The notes under the pieces were generated by a model that was not told the origin of the DNA, made no database searches, and was given only the letters and a program-made list of their open reading frames with translations. From assembly GCF_000820505.1 (NCBI RefSeq), contig NZ_JWJD01000002.1, positions 1,357 through 49,026 on the forward strand: DNA of 47,670 nucleotides, in the 5' to 3' direction. This document shows, one piece after another, positions 7,582 through 15,244 of this stretch; within the stretch, counting starts at the first letter, position 1; every line of letters starts with the position of its first letter. Made by a program: the position numbers and the translations under genes. This stretch comes from Geoalkalibacter ferrihydriticus DSM 17813 (GTDB lineage Bacteria; Desulfobacterota; Desulfuromonadia; Desulfuromonadales; Geoalkalibacteraceae).

Positions 7582-8364
7582 GTCGATCGGCCCATTGCGT
7601 GCCTGTACCTTCAAGACCAAGGCTTCAGCTTTGGTGCGCGCAATTTCTTCGCGACGAAAGCTCTCAGCCTTTAGGCGTTCGAATCCTTCGGGATTGCGTT
7701 CGCAGTGATAATGGTGGTGCCTCATCCTCAGTTCTTGAGCTTCCTTTTCACGCTCTCGATCAGACTTGGGAAGGTGGCCCATGAGGCGCAGTGCGTGAAT
7801 TATGGCTTTTACGAAGGCGTATAAGAGGACCACGAGCCCTAAGAGGTCACTCCACCATTCGAGGACGGCCACACCGAGTGGCACTACAACGGCCCAGACG
7901 AAAACGAGCCACCACCCGACCTTTCGCGCCGCAACGTCTTTCACTACTTCATTCTGGATCTCAGCACCAGTCTTGGATGGTACGTCTGCGAAGGTCTTCT
8001 GAAGAAAATTCCGATCCAGAGCAATGTCGGGTAGAGCATCTTTGACCAGTTCCCAACGAAAGACCACTTGTGAGCTTTCAGAGTCGCGCCACGCGACCAT
8101 ATGGTCGATTGGACGAACGCCCTTCAGTGAGAAGATACCTCCGTCTGCAGAAAAGGCCGTCGCCATCAGGGGCGCCTGATATCGCATTAGCCAATCCCTT
8201 GCTTCCTTTTCTATCGCGAACGCGACGGCCTGGGCGTCGTGCCCCTCAACGATACAAACACAGAGCGTCGAGAAGCGGTAGTTCGGGATCGGTGGCGTGT
8301 ACTCGACAAAGTACCAGCCACGATCTTCCTTCAGCGAACCGAAGCGGATGTCGTCAGGTTCCAT
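7576..8364 (-). CDS. Cassette 3: hypothetical protein with two central membrane segments
   Basis: The 262-residue product has an N-terminal soluble domain (about 1-145) and two hydrophobic stretches near residues 150-190 (WWLVFVWAVVVPLGVAVLEW, then LLGLVVLLYAFVKAI). A highly charged C-terminal tail follows, rich in R, E, K and H. I do not recognise a named family. The gene is GC-rich compared with its neighbours on both sides, in keeping with independent acquisition. The TAA stop is part of the attC R'' box. The ATG at 8364 lies 18 bases from the preceding R' box. Confidence 0.75.
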   Translation of the reverse strand: MEPDDIRFGSLKEDRGWYFVEYTPPIPNYRFSTLCVCIVEGHDAQAVAFAIEKEARDWLMRYQAPLMATAFSADGGIFSLKGVRPIDHMVAWRDSESSQVVFRWELVKDALPDIALDRNFLQKTFADVPSKTGAEIQNEVVKDVAARKVGWWLVFVWAVVVPLGVAVLEWWSDLLGLVVLLYAFVKAIIHALRLMGHLPKSDREREKEAQELRMRHHHYHCERNPEGFERLKAESFRREEIARTKAEALVLKVQARNGPIDG

Positions 8365-8382
8365 AACGGCGTATCTCTCGAC

Positions 8383-8442
8383 GGCTAACGTGAAGCTAAG
8401 CCGCGCGAGCTTGCGAGCGTCGGCTTGAGCACCGTGTTAGGC
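8383..8442 (-). other. attC site of cassette 2
   Basis: This is a textbook 60-bp site. On the minus strand R'' is GCCTAAC (8436-8442), the arms are GCTCAAGCCGACGC and GCGGCTTAGC with a short palindromic middle, and R' is GTTAGCC (8383-8389) after a TTCAC spacer. It closely resembles the attC sites of Xanthomonas and Vibrio cassettes. Confidence 0.95.
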
Positions 8443-8447
8443 AATGC

Positions 8448-8717
8448 TTAGTCGTCAAACTCTTCATCGGTCCTGGGAAGGTCTGGACCTTGTTCCTCCA
8501 ACGACTGCCGGAACCTTACGCATCCGCGCATGAATTGAGGCCATTTAGGCACAGCGGGGACGGGATCAGATTTTTCCGGAAGTAGCGACCATAATGCAGG
8601 ATGATACCAACACAAATCATGGCCCGAACTGTCTCTATGCTCACGAATGCCGGCTCGAAGTTTCTTCGCCTCGGCAATGAGCTCTTCTCGCGACATAGAA
8701 TCAAGATCTTCATCCAT
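8448..8717 (-). CDS. Cassette 2: small conserved integron-cassette protein
   Basis: An 89-residue acidic soluble protein, MDEDLDSMSREELIAEAKKL at the start, with a tryptophan- and proline-rich middle (HDLCWYHPALWSLLPE) and an acidic end. I recall similar proteins carried by cassettes in many unrelated integrons, always without assigned function; that is memory, not a search result. I chose the ATG at 8717 because AGGTG stands at the right distance; an in-frame ATG at 8729 would add four residues. The upstream end of the cassette is disturbed by the IS1182-like element. Confidence 0.75.
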   Translation of the reverse strand: MDEDLDSMSREELIAEAKKLRAGIREHRDSSGHDLCWYHPALWSLLPEKSDPVPAVPKWPQFMRGCVRFRQSLEEQGPDLPRTDEEFDD

Positions 8718-8730
8718 AGGACACCTCATT

Positions 8731-8737
8731 GACTAAC
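8731..8737 (-). other. Isolated attC R' core next to the IS
   Basis: GTTAGTC on the minus strand stands 5 bases from the IS1182-like end and 2 bases before the ATG at 8729. It resembles the R' core that should precede cassette 2 (one departure from GTTRRRY). The rest of that attC is absent, so sequence was probably lost when the IS arrived or afterwards. Confidence 0.45.
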
Positions 8738-8741
8738 GAGT

Positions 8742-10510
8742 CTGTAGAAAAACCCCAATCCAAGATTGCCGAGTCTCCCGACGATGCAAATCTTTAACAT
8801 TTAGGGCTTGGATTCGGTTTCAACCAACCAGTACCAGCACTCGGGTCATTCTGCCTGATTGACCGGCTGATTTCCTCTTTTTTCGCGCCCTTTTTCTCTT
8901 TTACACGCGCTTATGCCGCCCATCCGTAGCGGTGGATCTTGAAAATGTTGTGCAGCATGGTCATCAGCTTCCACTGGCCATCGACCTTCTTTTTGCCCCG
9001 CAGTGTGAAGCGCTTGATTCCAATTGTCTCGCGAATATTGCCGAAGACCGGTTCGACGATGCCGAGGCGCTGACTGTAGATGTGTCGGCCGAGGCCAGAG
9101 TCGATCTTTTCTCGCATCCGCTCAATCGGACCGTTTTTTCGCTGGCTTTTGGGCAGGGTTTCGAGCAGGACATTGACCTGCCGAGCGCCTTTCTGACTGG
9201 CGCTGCGCAGGCATTTGCTGCGCTGCTCGCAGCTGTCGCAGTCGGCCTGGCGCCCCATGAACTGCATGAAAATGTGATTGCCTATCTTGGCTCTGGCGCA
9301 CTTGAGCCACATCGACTTGCCGGCTGGACAGATGCAACTCTGTTGCTCGGTATCAATGCTGAAGGCGGCAACCGCGTGGCGCCCTTTGCGCGACCGCGAA
9401 GGCGGCTCTTTGTCCTTGTGGCGTGAGGCGGTGGCAAAACGCGGGTCACGGGAGCGAAAGCCGTGGTCGGCCAGGTAGCCGTCAATACCCTTTTCTTCGA
9501 GATGCTCCAGGGTCTTCTGGTTATGATAGCCGCTGTCGGCCAGCACCTTGGCTTGCTTGAGGAGATCTTCGCCTGCTTCGAGGTTCTGCGCGATCTGCTC
9601 CAGCATCGGCTCCAACAAACCGTGCTCCTGACCGCTGCCAAAGGCTTCGGCGGCGACCACGATCTGGTGTTTGCCATCGACGGCGGCCACGCCGTTGTAG
9701 CCCTGGATAACGCCGTGGCCGCTCTTCATCTTGGCGCTGTCGTTGTCGGTGATGTTGCTTTTGACCACGTTGCCGCCGCGGCCGGTTTTCTCTTCGTTCT
9801 GCGCAAGAAACGTTTCGATTTTCTCGCTGGCGGCCAGTAGCGTCTCGATCTGTTTGCGTTCACGTTGCCGAATCGACTCCTCGGCCTGCCCTTTTTTGTC
9901 TTCGTCGCGATGCTTTTTCAGCAGATAGCGCACAGCACCGTCGATCTTGCGGGACTTCTTCTTTAGCTCAGTCTTGGTGCCGCTCCATTCTTTGGACGCA
10001 TTGGAAGGCATTTTGCAACCGTCAACGGCGAACATCTCCTTGCCGATCAGACCCAACTCGTCGCAGATCAACAAGACCTGCTGAAACAACTTGGCGATCT
10101 CGTCATGGCAGCGAGAAATAAAGTCGGCGATCGTGGTGAAATGCGGGCGACTGTCGGCGGAGATGGCCATGAAGACAACATTCTCCCGACACAGCGACTC
10201 GATTTTGCGGCTGCTGGTGAAGCCTCGGGAATAGCCTAGCAAGACGATTTTGAGGAGAATCGCAGGATCGTAGGCGGGGCGGCCTCCGTCATCGTTTTTG
10301 AAGCGATGATGGAAGATAATCAGATCGAGTTTTTTGTCGATGAGGTAGTTGAGGGAATACTCGAAAGTGCCGGGCAGAATCTGTTGATCAAAAACCACCG
10401 GCACCATGACGGTTTGCTGGTAATCGTAATCAATGAAACGGGGCATGCCATTCCCTCCCAGACTTCATAAAATTGCAGGCACTTTAGCACGTTTCAGGGT
10501 TTTTCTACAG
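8742..10510 (-). mobile_element. IS1182-family insertion sequence, complete
   Basis: The 1769-bp element is bounded by 14-bp perfect inverted repeats CTGTAGAAAAACCC (8742-8755, and its complement at 10497-10510). It contains a single intact transposase gene. No target duplication is visible between the flanks (ACGAGT on the left, CCTCAAC on the right), suggesting a deletion or rearrangement at one side. Its right end touches the R' box of an attC site. Confidence 0.88.
8911..10446 (-). CDS. IS1182-family transposase
   Basis: The 511-residue DDE transposase is full length. It starts MPRFIDYDYQQT, and the catalytic triad is probably D in EMFAVDGCKMPSN, D in VLADSGYHN and E in LGIVEPVFGNIRE; the last block with IGIKRFTLRG is typical of the IS1182 group. 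A cysteine cluster (CDSCEQRSKC) lies before the last block, also usual in the family. The ATG at 10446 lies 65 bases inside the right terminal repeat. Its codon use is GC-rich, unlike the AT-rich cassette beside it. Confidence 0.92.
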   Translation of the reverse strand: MPRFIDYDYQQTVMVPVVFDQQILPGTFEYSLNYLIDKKLDLIIFHHRFKNDDGGRPAYDPAILLKIVLLGYSRGFTSSRKIESLCRENVVFMAISADSRPHFTTIADFISRCHDEIAKLFQQVLLICDELGLIGKEMFAVDGCKMPSNASKEWSGTKTELKKKSRKIDGAVRYLLKKHRDEDKKGQAEESIRQRERKQIETLLAASEKIETFLAQNEEKTGRGGNVVKSNITDNDSAKMKSGHGVIQGYNGVAAVDGKHQIVVAAEAFGSGQEHGLLEPMLEQIAQNLEAGEDLLKQAKVLADSGYHNQKTLEHLEEKGIDGYLADHGFRSRDPRFATASRHKDKEPPSRSRKGRHAVAAFSIDTEQQSCICPAGKSMWLKCARAKIGNHIFMQFMGRQADCDSCEQRSKCLRSASQKGARQVNVLLETLPKSQRKNGPIERMREKIDSGLGRHIYSQRLGIVEPVFGNIRETIGIKRFTLRGKKKVDGQWKLMTMLHNIFKIHRYGWAA

Positions 10511-10613
10511 CCTCAACAGACTGATTTAAGCGGCAGGGTAGAGGCATTTGCGTCCCACTGACGTTTTCGAGAAGCACCGCGGTTGACCTGTCCGCTTGAA
10601 ATATTTGTTAGGT
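10511..10613 (-). other. attC site of cassette 1
   Basis: On the minus strand R'' is ACCTAAC (10607-10613) and the arms are ATTTCAAGCGGACAGG and CCTGCCGCTTAAAT. The R' box is GTTGAGG (10511-10517), whose last base differs from consensus, perhaps because the next base belongs to the IS. The site is 103 bp long with a large central loop. The IS1182-like element begins at the next base. Confidence 0.85.
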
Positions 10614-11332
10614 TACCAAGCGTCAAATTTACGATAATTGAAATTATTTCTTTCGAGCTCAATGTAGATTTTATTTAGTACATTTACATAGTCTTCTTTT
10701 CTATTTATTTGGGCAAACTCTGACTCAATTAAAATATATCTTTCAGTTGGAATGTATGGTTTGATTATTTGCATCCCCTGCTTGTAATGAGAAATTGCGC
10801 TATTTATATAACTTGTTTTAGCAAAATTCATGTATCTTGCTGATGTTGAAATAACAACTATTAAAATAAAAATATATAAAAGAATTGTTGTGCTCTTTGT
10901 ATTTAAGTTAGAGAGTATTTCTCTTAGTTCTTTAATGTGCTCCCTTTGGCATTTCTGCTCAAAGTTTCCGTCTAATTCTTTTTCTAGCTCTACAAGATTC
11001 CCAAGTATTTCTTTTTTGTCCTTTTTGATATCTTTGATCTTAGTATATGCCCACAGGCAAAAAATTATTGAAAAAGTAAAATAAAGCTGATTGATTTCAC
11101 CTAAAATATTTAAGGAGGTGTTCTCTGTATAGCCTCTTGAAATGTCAAGATAAACTTCATTTTTAAATTTTTCTATTCCGAGTGTGGTGACATTAAGAAT
11201 AAAATCTCTGCTTAACAAAATAATTGGTTTGAAAATATATTCCCATGTGCCACTTCCTATAGCACCAAGCACAATCGCGGCAAAAACAGTGAATATTTTT
11301 CTTCTTTTCAAAAATTCGATAATCGTATTCAT
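10613..11332 (-). CDS. Cassette 1: two-pass membrane protein of unknown function
   Basis: The 239-residue AT-rich product has hydrophobic segments near the N-terminus (FTVFAAIVLGAIGSGTWEYI), around residues 82-95 (LYFTFSIIFCLWAY) and near 148-165 (ILLYIFILIVVISTS). A charged, coiled-coil-like stretch between them (about 98-140) carries two cysteines or fewer. I recognise no family. It is the first cassette after the attI-like region, with 10 bases between GTTAGGT and the ATG, and its TAA lies in the attC R'' box. In a live integron this position is the most recently acquired and best expressed. Confidence 0.72.
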   Translation of the reverse strand: MNTIIEFLKRRKIFTVFAAIVLGAIGSGTWEYIFKPIILLSRDFILNVTTLGIEKFKNEVYLDISRGYTENTSLNILGEINQLYFTFSIIFCLWAYTKIKDIKKDKKEILGNLVELEKELDGNFEQKCQREHIKELREILSNLNTKSTTILLYIFILIVVISTSARYMNFAKTSYINSAISHYKQGMQIIKPYIPTERYILIESEFAQINRKEDYVNVLNKIYIELERNNFNYRKFDAW

Positions 11333-11342
11333 GATTTTTATA

Positions 11343-11512
11343 ACCTAACAATAAATGGACAGTTCTGCATAAAAATGCAAACACAGAAAGTCCGAACTGT
11401 ATATAATTTCCGACTAAAATACTGACAAATACGCTTTCCCCATATACTTCGGCAATTTACAATTATATTGAGCCCCGTACTTCCCAGAATAGGCAGGTCT
11501 GCCTAAACTAGT
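11343..11512 (-). other. attI-like region between intI fragment and first cassette
   Basis: The junction with cassette 1 is GTTAGGT on the minus strand (11343-11349), a proper core site. Just outside it an inverted repeat ACAGTTC...GAACTGT (11359-11400) encloses a smaller hairpin, TGCAT-AAAA-ATGCA. Some attI sites contain extra integrase-binding repeats, so this hairpin may be part of attI or a remnant of another attC. No gene lies here. Confidence 0.5.
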
Positions 11513-11650
11513 TCAAAGTCCGTCCAAAGGGCTGCTGACTCCCTTGCCACCCTTATTCAATACATGCGTGTAAATCATGGTCGTACTCACATCCTTGTGC
11601 CCCATCAACTCCTGAATTGTCCGGATATCGTCTGATCCAGCAGCTTTGGT
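11513..11650 (-). pseudogene. intI: Integron integrase, C-terminal fragment only
   Basis: The minus strand encodes about 45 codons ending in TGA at 11513: [35 protein letters not shown] and PLDGL. This is the C-terminus of an integron integrase, with box II histidine (MGH) and the catalytic tyrosine (MIYTHV), and the [11 protein letters not shown] tail specific to IntI proteins. A TAG stands a few codons upstream and nothing like the remaining 280 residues is found to the right. The integrase is dead. Its 3' end faces the cassettes and it reads in the same direction as they do. Confidence 0.88.
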
Positions 11651-11734
11651 GGTCTATTGGCGTTATCAGCTTGAGCTGATGGTTCCCCCCTGGTGATCAT
11701 GCCCCCCCTCACAAAATACCAAGGCTTGAAAACA

Positions 11735-11776
11735 AAAAACGCCACCGGCCGGCATAATGCCGACGCGGTGGCGTTT
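11735..11776 (-). terminator. Strong hairpin terminator
   Basis: The arms AACGCCACC and GGTGGCGTT, with an inner inverted repeat around GCATAATGC, are followed on the minus strand by a T-run (GCGTTTTTTG). It would stop minus-strand transcription just before the intI fragment. No gene feeding it is visible to the right. Confidence 0.7.
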
Positions 11777-12479
11777 GACAATCAGTGTGATGATTCCCTC
11801 ATCTTCAGCCCCCCCCTGAAAATGCAGTTTTGTCTTGATACCTCATTAGTAATTTATTGTCAATCAGCAGAATCCTTCAATCCAGATCTCGAAGACCTGC
11901 TGCGCCTCCAGAAAATCTTTTCCTGCTTTAGCAATAATGCCACTGCCATCGCCATTCTGTCGAGACGCTGGACAGGCTTGCATTTTGTCACTGTATTAAA
12001 TTTGAGGGCGTATCTGCGGTCAACGATACTTTCTTACAACCTCTGCAATAAAGGAATGCAAAAAGCATCCTGTCAGTCGGGACTTAGGCTACAGGGGCCA
12101 CGGATCTGGCGATTTGGTGAGAAAATAGCTTTGTGCTTCCTGAAAATTCAGCAGATTCATTTTCCCCCGCCTTTGCAAAAAACAATAGCCCGATACGCAC
12201 AGTCGAGTACCCATTATCAATGGCGAGGCCGACAAAGCATTAACGGCAAAGATTAAAAAAAGTATCTTTTAAGACTATTCTAACGTTTATGGAAAAAAAG
12301 CAGAAAAAATAAGGCAGTTTTTTCGTCTTTTTCGGCAGCAGTAGTTAAATCTATTCATTTTATCATTTGGCCATCTAAAAAATCTTTAAAGTGGTGGCCA
12401 AATTCCAGTGAAAAAGTTGACCCAAAAAGACAAATTTTCATATTCTCGCAGAAACACTTGTGGGAATGGAGGATTGTCT
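11777..12479. other. Non-coding interval between intI fragment and island integrase
   Basis: A 187-codon plus-strand frame (11693-12256) crosses this interval, but it has no ribosome binding site, runs through the terminator hairpin, and its composition is not protein-like. I see no other candidate. The part 12245-12400 is strongly AT-rich and probably holds the integrase promoter. Confidence 0.5.
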
Positions 12480-13685
12480 ATGAAGGGTAATATTTACAGT
12501 GATCAGAAATGCCCAATTTGTGGTGGCCGTTTTCATCATGATGAGCGCAAAGGGGGTCTATTCTGCGCTGCACATCTGAACCAGAGAGCGTCGGGACGTT
12601 TTCGCGTGGCTTTTGGCCGTGGCGTTATCAGAAGAGCAAAGACATACGAGGAAGCAGTGCGTTTTCTCAATGGAATGCGTTATGAGGAAGACCGAGGGAC
12701 TTTTGACCCCCAAGATTATGCATCAGGACAACCCCTGGCCATGTGTAATGCGCTAAATGCATGGTTGGAAGAAAAATCATACGAAATACAAAAAGGGACT
12801 TTAAAAAGTTATAGGCCAGCGATCCGAAGATTTTCAGAGTTTTTCCAATATACAAACATAAAACTTATTAGATTGCCAGGATTGAAAAAATATGTTTTAT
12901 GGGCAAAACAACAAGGTTTGTCCGAAAAAACAATCTTTAATGATATTAACTGCCTACGTCACTTCTATAGAACACAGGTTTCTGGAAAAATTATATCTTC
13001 AGATGATTTGCCAGAATTCCCAAAAATTTCTTACGAAATGAAAATGAGAAAAATAGTAACTATAGATACGCAGGATTTAATTCTTAAAAAAGTCAAAGAA
13101 CTAACCTACGATCTCAATCCAAGAATATGGATCGGAATAAAGATTCTTTGCAGATACCCATCTCTTCGCCCTGGTGGGCTATTAGGTTTAGATGAAAAGG
13201 ATGTGGATTACGAACAGGGGAAAATTATCATAGAAAGATCGAAAACTAGAAGGCATGGCGTTCAAACGGTTGTTTTATTCGATGATGATTTGGATCTTCT
13301 TCGTTCACTTCCCACAAGATTTCAAAATTCCCCCGTGTTCCGCCACGAAGGCGGCGTTCAAGGCACTATTCCAGGTCAAAGGTTTGGAAAACGCTACTTT
13401 TACATAAAATGGAAAGAAGCATGTTCAGACCTTGGGATCGAAGGAGTGGATCTTTATGGCGGAACCAAACACTCCACAGCGACAGCCATTGCAGACAATT
13501 CGTCCCCTGAGCAAGCGATGAGAGTGACGGGCCACACCACGAATAAGGCATTCAAACGGTATATTTCCACCGAAAGAAACAAGCAACTAGACATTCTTTC
13601 CCTCAGAGAAGGGGAGGTCAAACCCGGTCCAAAAAGTGTCAAACAAGTGTCAAACATAAACGAAGCCCGGAACCGCCGTAAGTAG
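12480..13685 (+). CDS. Island tyrosine integrase at the ssrA attachment site
   Basis: The 401-residue protein starts with a cysteine finger (CPICGGRFHH, then GLFCAAH). A SAM-like core-binding domain (about 95-190) and a tyrosine-recombinase catalytic domain follow. Visible catalytic features are R in YPSLRPGGLLGL, the box-II region YGGTKHSTATA, VTGHTT and the likely nucleophile in AFKRYIST. In box II the usual HxLRH is replaced by GGTKH, so a lysine stands where the second arginine normally is. I chose the ATG at 12480, 7 bases after GGAGG, over a GTG at 12408. The gene points at ssrA and ends 20 bases before the tmRNA CCA end, the standard position for an integrase using that gene as its target. 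It probably excises and inserts the whole island. Confidence 0.88.
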   Translation: MKGNIYSDQKCPICGGRFHHDERKGGLFCAAHLNQRASGRFRVAFGRGVIRRAKTYEEAVRFLNGMRYEEDRGTFDPQDYASGQPLAMCNALNAWLEEKSYEIQKGTLKSYRPAIRRFSEFFQYTNIKLIRLPGLKKYVLWAKQQGLSEKTIFNDINCLRHFYRTQVSGKIISSDDLPEFPKISYEMKMRKIVTIDTQDLILKKVKELTYDLNPRIWIGIKILCRYPSLRPGGLLGLDEKDVDYEQGKIIIERSKTRRHGVQTVVLFDDDLDLLRSLPTRFQNSPVFRHEGGVQGTIPGQRFGKRYFYIKWKEACSDLGIEGVDLYGGTKHSTATAIADNSSPEQAMRVTGHTTNKAFKRYISTERNKQLDILSLREGEVKPGPKSVKQVSNINEARNRRK

Positions 13686-13706
13686 GCGATATTCCGGGCT
13701 TTTTTT
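13664..13706 (+). terminator. Integrase terminator, shared with the tmRNA 3' flank
   Basis: The arms AGCCCGGAA (13664-13672) and TTCCGGGCT (13692-13700) are followed by seven Ts ending exactly at the last base of the tmRNA. The hairpin overlaps the integrase stop codon. Read on the other strand it could also end tmRNA transcription, with a weaker T-run. Confidence 0.75.
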
Positions 13707-14062
13707 GGTGGAGGTGGCGGGAATCGAACCCGCGTCCGAAAATCTTTCACGTAAGGCTTCTACATGCTTAGTCCATGTATTGAATTTAACCGGTTACGGC
13801 TCCCATGGACAGGATAAGTAAGCGGCGAGTCTGCTTTGGTTTCGCCTCGGCACCACAGACACTTGCTTCGGCTATCCCACTAAATTGACGTCTCTAAACC
13901 CACATGGGCGATGAGAGAAGAGACGTGACAGCAATTAAGCTGCCAGTGCGTACGAAACGTCGTTGTCGGCGTTTGTATGTGTGCCAGTTTTTTAACGAGG
14001 CCAACTGGCGTCCCCGGCATGCAACCTTCGCTTCCAATCCCCGTCGAAACCTGGGCACCCCC
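13706..14062 (-). ncRNA. ssrA: Transfer-messenger RNA (tmRNA)
   Basis: The 357-base gene begins GGGGGTGCCCAGGTTTCGAC on the minus strand and ends with a T-arm and acceptor (GGTTCGATTCCCGCCACC, then TCCACCA). Its two ends pair as an alanine-tRNA-like acceptor. The tag frame is at 13935-13970 and encodes ADNDVSYALAA followed by TAA; the LAA end is the usual degradation signal. With SmpB it rescues stalled ribosomes. Its 3' end is the attachment site of the island to the left. smpB lies directly upstream. Confidence 0.97.
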
Positions 14063-14176
14063 TTGCAAAGCTGTTATCGTTTAGCGGATTCTATCGACCC
14101 GCGATGAGCTGATTAGCAAGTGCAGTATCTCACACTTACAGCGAAAAGCCAAGCCCCCTGCCCTTTCTCTTCAGGT

Positions 14177-14632
14177 CTATCGCTGATGATCGCGAATGGC
14201 GCGGGCGGTCTCCCGGCTGTGTTGTTTTTCCTTGAGGGTCTCGCGCTTGTCATAGAGCTTTTTGCCGCGACCGATACCGATTTCGAGTTTGGCGCGACTG
14301 TCTTTGAAGTAGATCTTGGTCGGCACCAGGGACAAACCGCGTTCATCGACTTTGCGTGCCAATTTGACGATCTCTTCGTGGTGCAGAAGCAGTTTGCGCA
14401 TTCGGGTCGGGTCATGATTTTCGCTGCTGGCCTGCTCATAGGGGCTGATGTTCATGTTGCTGATGAACACTTCGCCGTCCTTGATGCGGCAAAAGGCTTC
14501 CTTGAGATTGACCTTGCCTTGCCGCAGGGATTTGACCTCGGTGCCGGTCAGCACCAGTCCGGCTTCATAGACTTCATCGATGAAGTAGTCGTGATAAGCC
14601 TTTTTGTTGGTGGCGATGATTTTAATTCCCAT
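14177..14632 (-). CDS. smpB: SsrA-binding protein
   Basis: The 151-residue protein is full length. It has the N-terminal [12 protein letters not shown] strand, [19 protein letters not shown], the [11 protein letters not shown] and [12 protein letters not shown] blocks that bind the tmRNA elbow, and a basic C-terminal tail ([16 protein letters not shown]) that enters the empty mRNA channel of a stalled ribosome. It overlaps the end of rseC by 11 bases, so the two are probably translated from one message, and ssrA lies 114 bases downstream. Confidence 0.98.
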   Translation of the reverse strand: MGIKIIATNKKAYHDYFIDEVYEAGLVLTGTEVKSLRQGKVNLKEAFCRIKDGEVFISNMNISPYEQASSENHDPTRMRKLLLHHEEIVKLARKVDERGLSLVPTKIYFKDSRAKLEIGIGRGKKLYDKRETLKEKQHSRETARAIRDHQR

Positions 14633-15098
14633 GATTTTTATCTTTATTGAATGCCGTTGCGTCGGAAAGGACTTCGGTTATCCATGGCATAAAATTCTCT
14701 GCGGGGATAGTCCGCGACCACAGCCTGATGCCGAGAAAACTCAGAATCAGACAGGCCACACCGAACAGAGCGGACAGCAGGTTGGGGTCAATACCAGCGT
14801 CAATGCGTTCAGCCAAAAGTTGCCCGACAATGGCGCCAGTAACCAGAAAAACGAGAGGCAACATATAAAGGACAAAAGAACTTTGCAAGAAACTTCGCGT
14901 GCTGGTGGCTATTCTAACATGATCACCAATAACAGCATTTAAAAGATTGCGGGCTTCGACCAATCTTTCGCCACTGTCGTCTCCTATGCGGCAGCTATCC
15001 ATGGCCGCGCAGCTCTCGCACATGCTGCTCTTGCTGCAAAGAACCACAGCCGTTTGTCCGTCTTTAATTTCGATAACGGTTCCGGTTTCCTCAAGCAT
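14622..15098 (-). CDS. RseC/MucC-family membrane protein
   Basis: The 158-residue protein has an N-terminal cytoplasmic domain with four cysteines (C21, C27, C30, C36 in a [16 protein letters not shown] pattern) and two membrane helices (about 73-93 and 105-125). This matches the RseC/MucC family, whose members act in reduction of SoxR or modulation of sigma-E signalling, and in electron-transfer complexes. The ATG at 15098 was chosen because family members start just before the EETGTVIEI strand; an upstream in-frame start at 15164 lacks family-like sequence. It shares an operon with smpB. The substrate in this organism cannot be told from sequence. Confidence 0.85.
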   Translation of the reverse strand: MLEETGTVIEIKDGQTAVVLCSKSSMCESCAAMDSCRIGDDSGERLVEARNLLNAVIGDHVRIATSTRSFLQSSFVLYMLPLVFLVTGAIVGQLLAERIDAGIDPNLLSALFGVACLILSFLGIRLWSRTIPAENFMPWITEVLSDATAFNKDKNHGN

Positions 15099-15244
15099 TG
15101 AACTTCTCTGGGTTCCCCGCCGGCTCAGACTATGGCGGGCTTTTTGGGGCAAGTGGCCCTGCACCTGCCAACAACCTTTTTAACAATGCGGACGAAAACC
15201 CCTTGGCAAATAATGAGATTTCCTGCTTCGGCCTGCAAACCCGC

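Larger units (their letters stand above)
2870..11650 (-). mobile_element. Relic integron: five gene cassettes, attC sites and intI fragment
   Basis: Reading the minus strand from the right, there is an IntI C-terminal fragment (11513-11650), then an attI-like interval ending in GTTAGGT (11343-11349). Five cassettes follow, with genes at 10613-11332, 8448-8717, 7576-8364, 6996-7520 and 3017-4495. attC sites lie at 10511-10613, 8383-8442, 7528-7581, 6941-7001 and (degenerate) 2870-2925. Each gene's stop lies within or a few bases before the R'' box except in the last cassette. Base composition differs sharply between cassettes: 7576-8717 is GC-rich while the other three are AT-rich, as expected for genes of separate origin. 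An IS1182-like and an IS91-like element interrupt the array. No functional integrase gene is visible. Confidence 0.85.

Noticed and set aside
11693-12256. 187-codon plus-strand frame
   Set aside because: It spans the terminator hairpin, has no ribosome binding site and no protein-like pattern.
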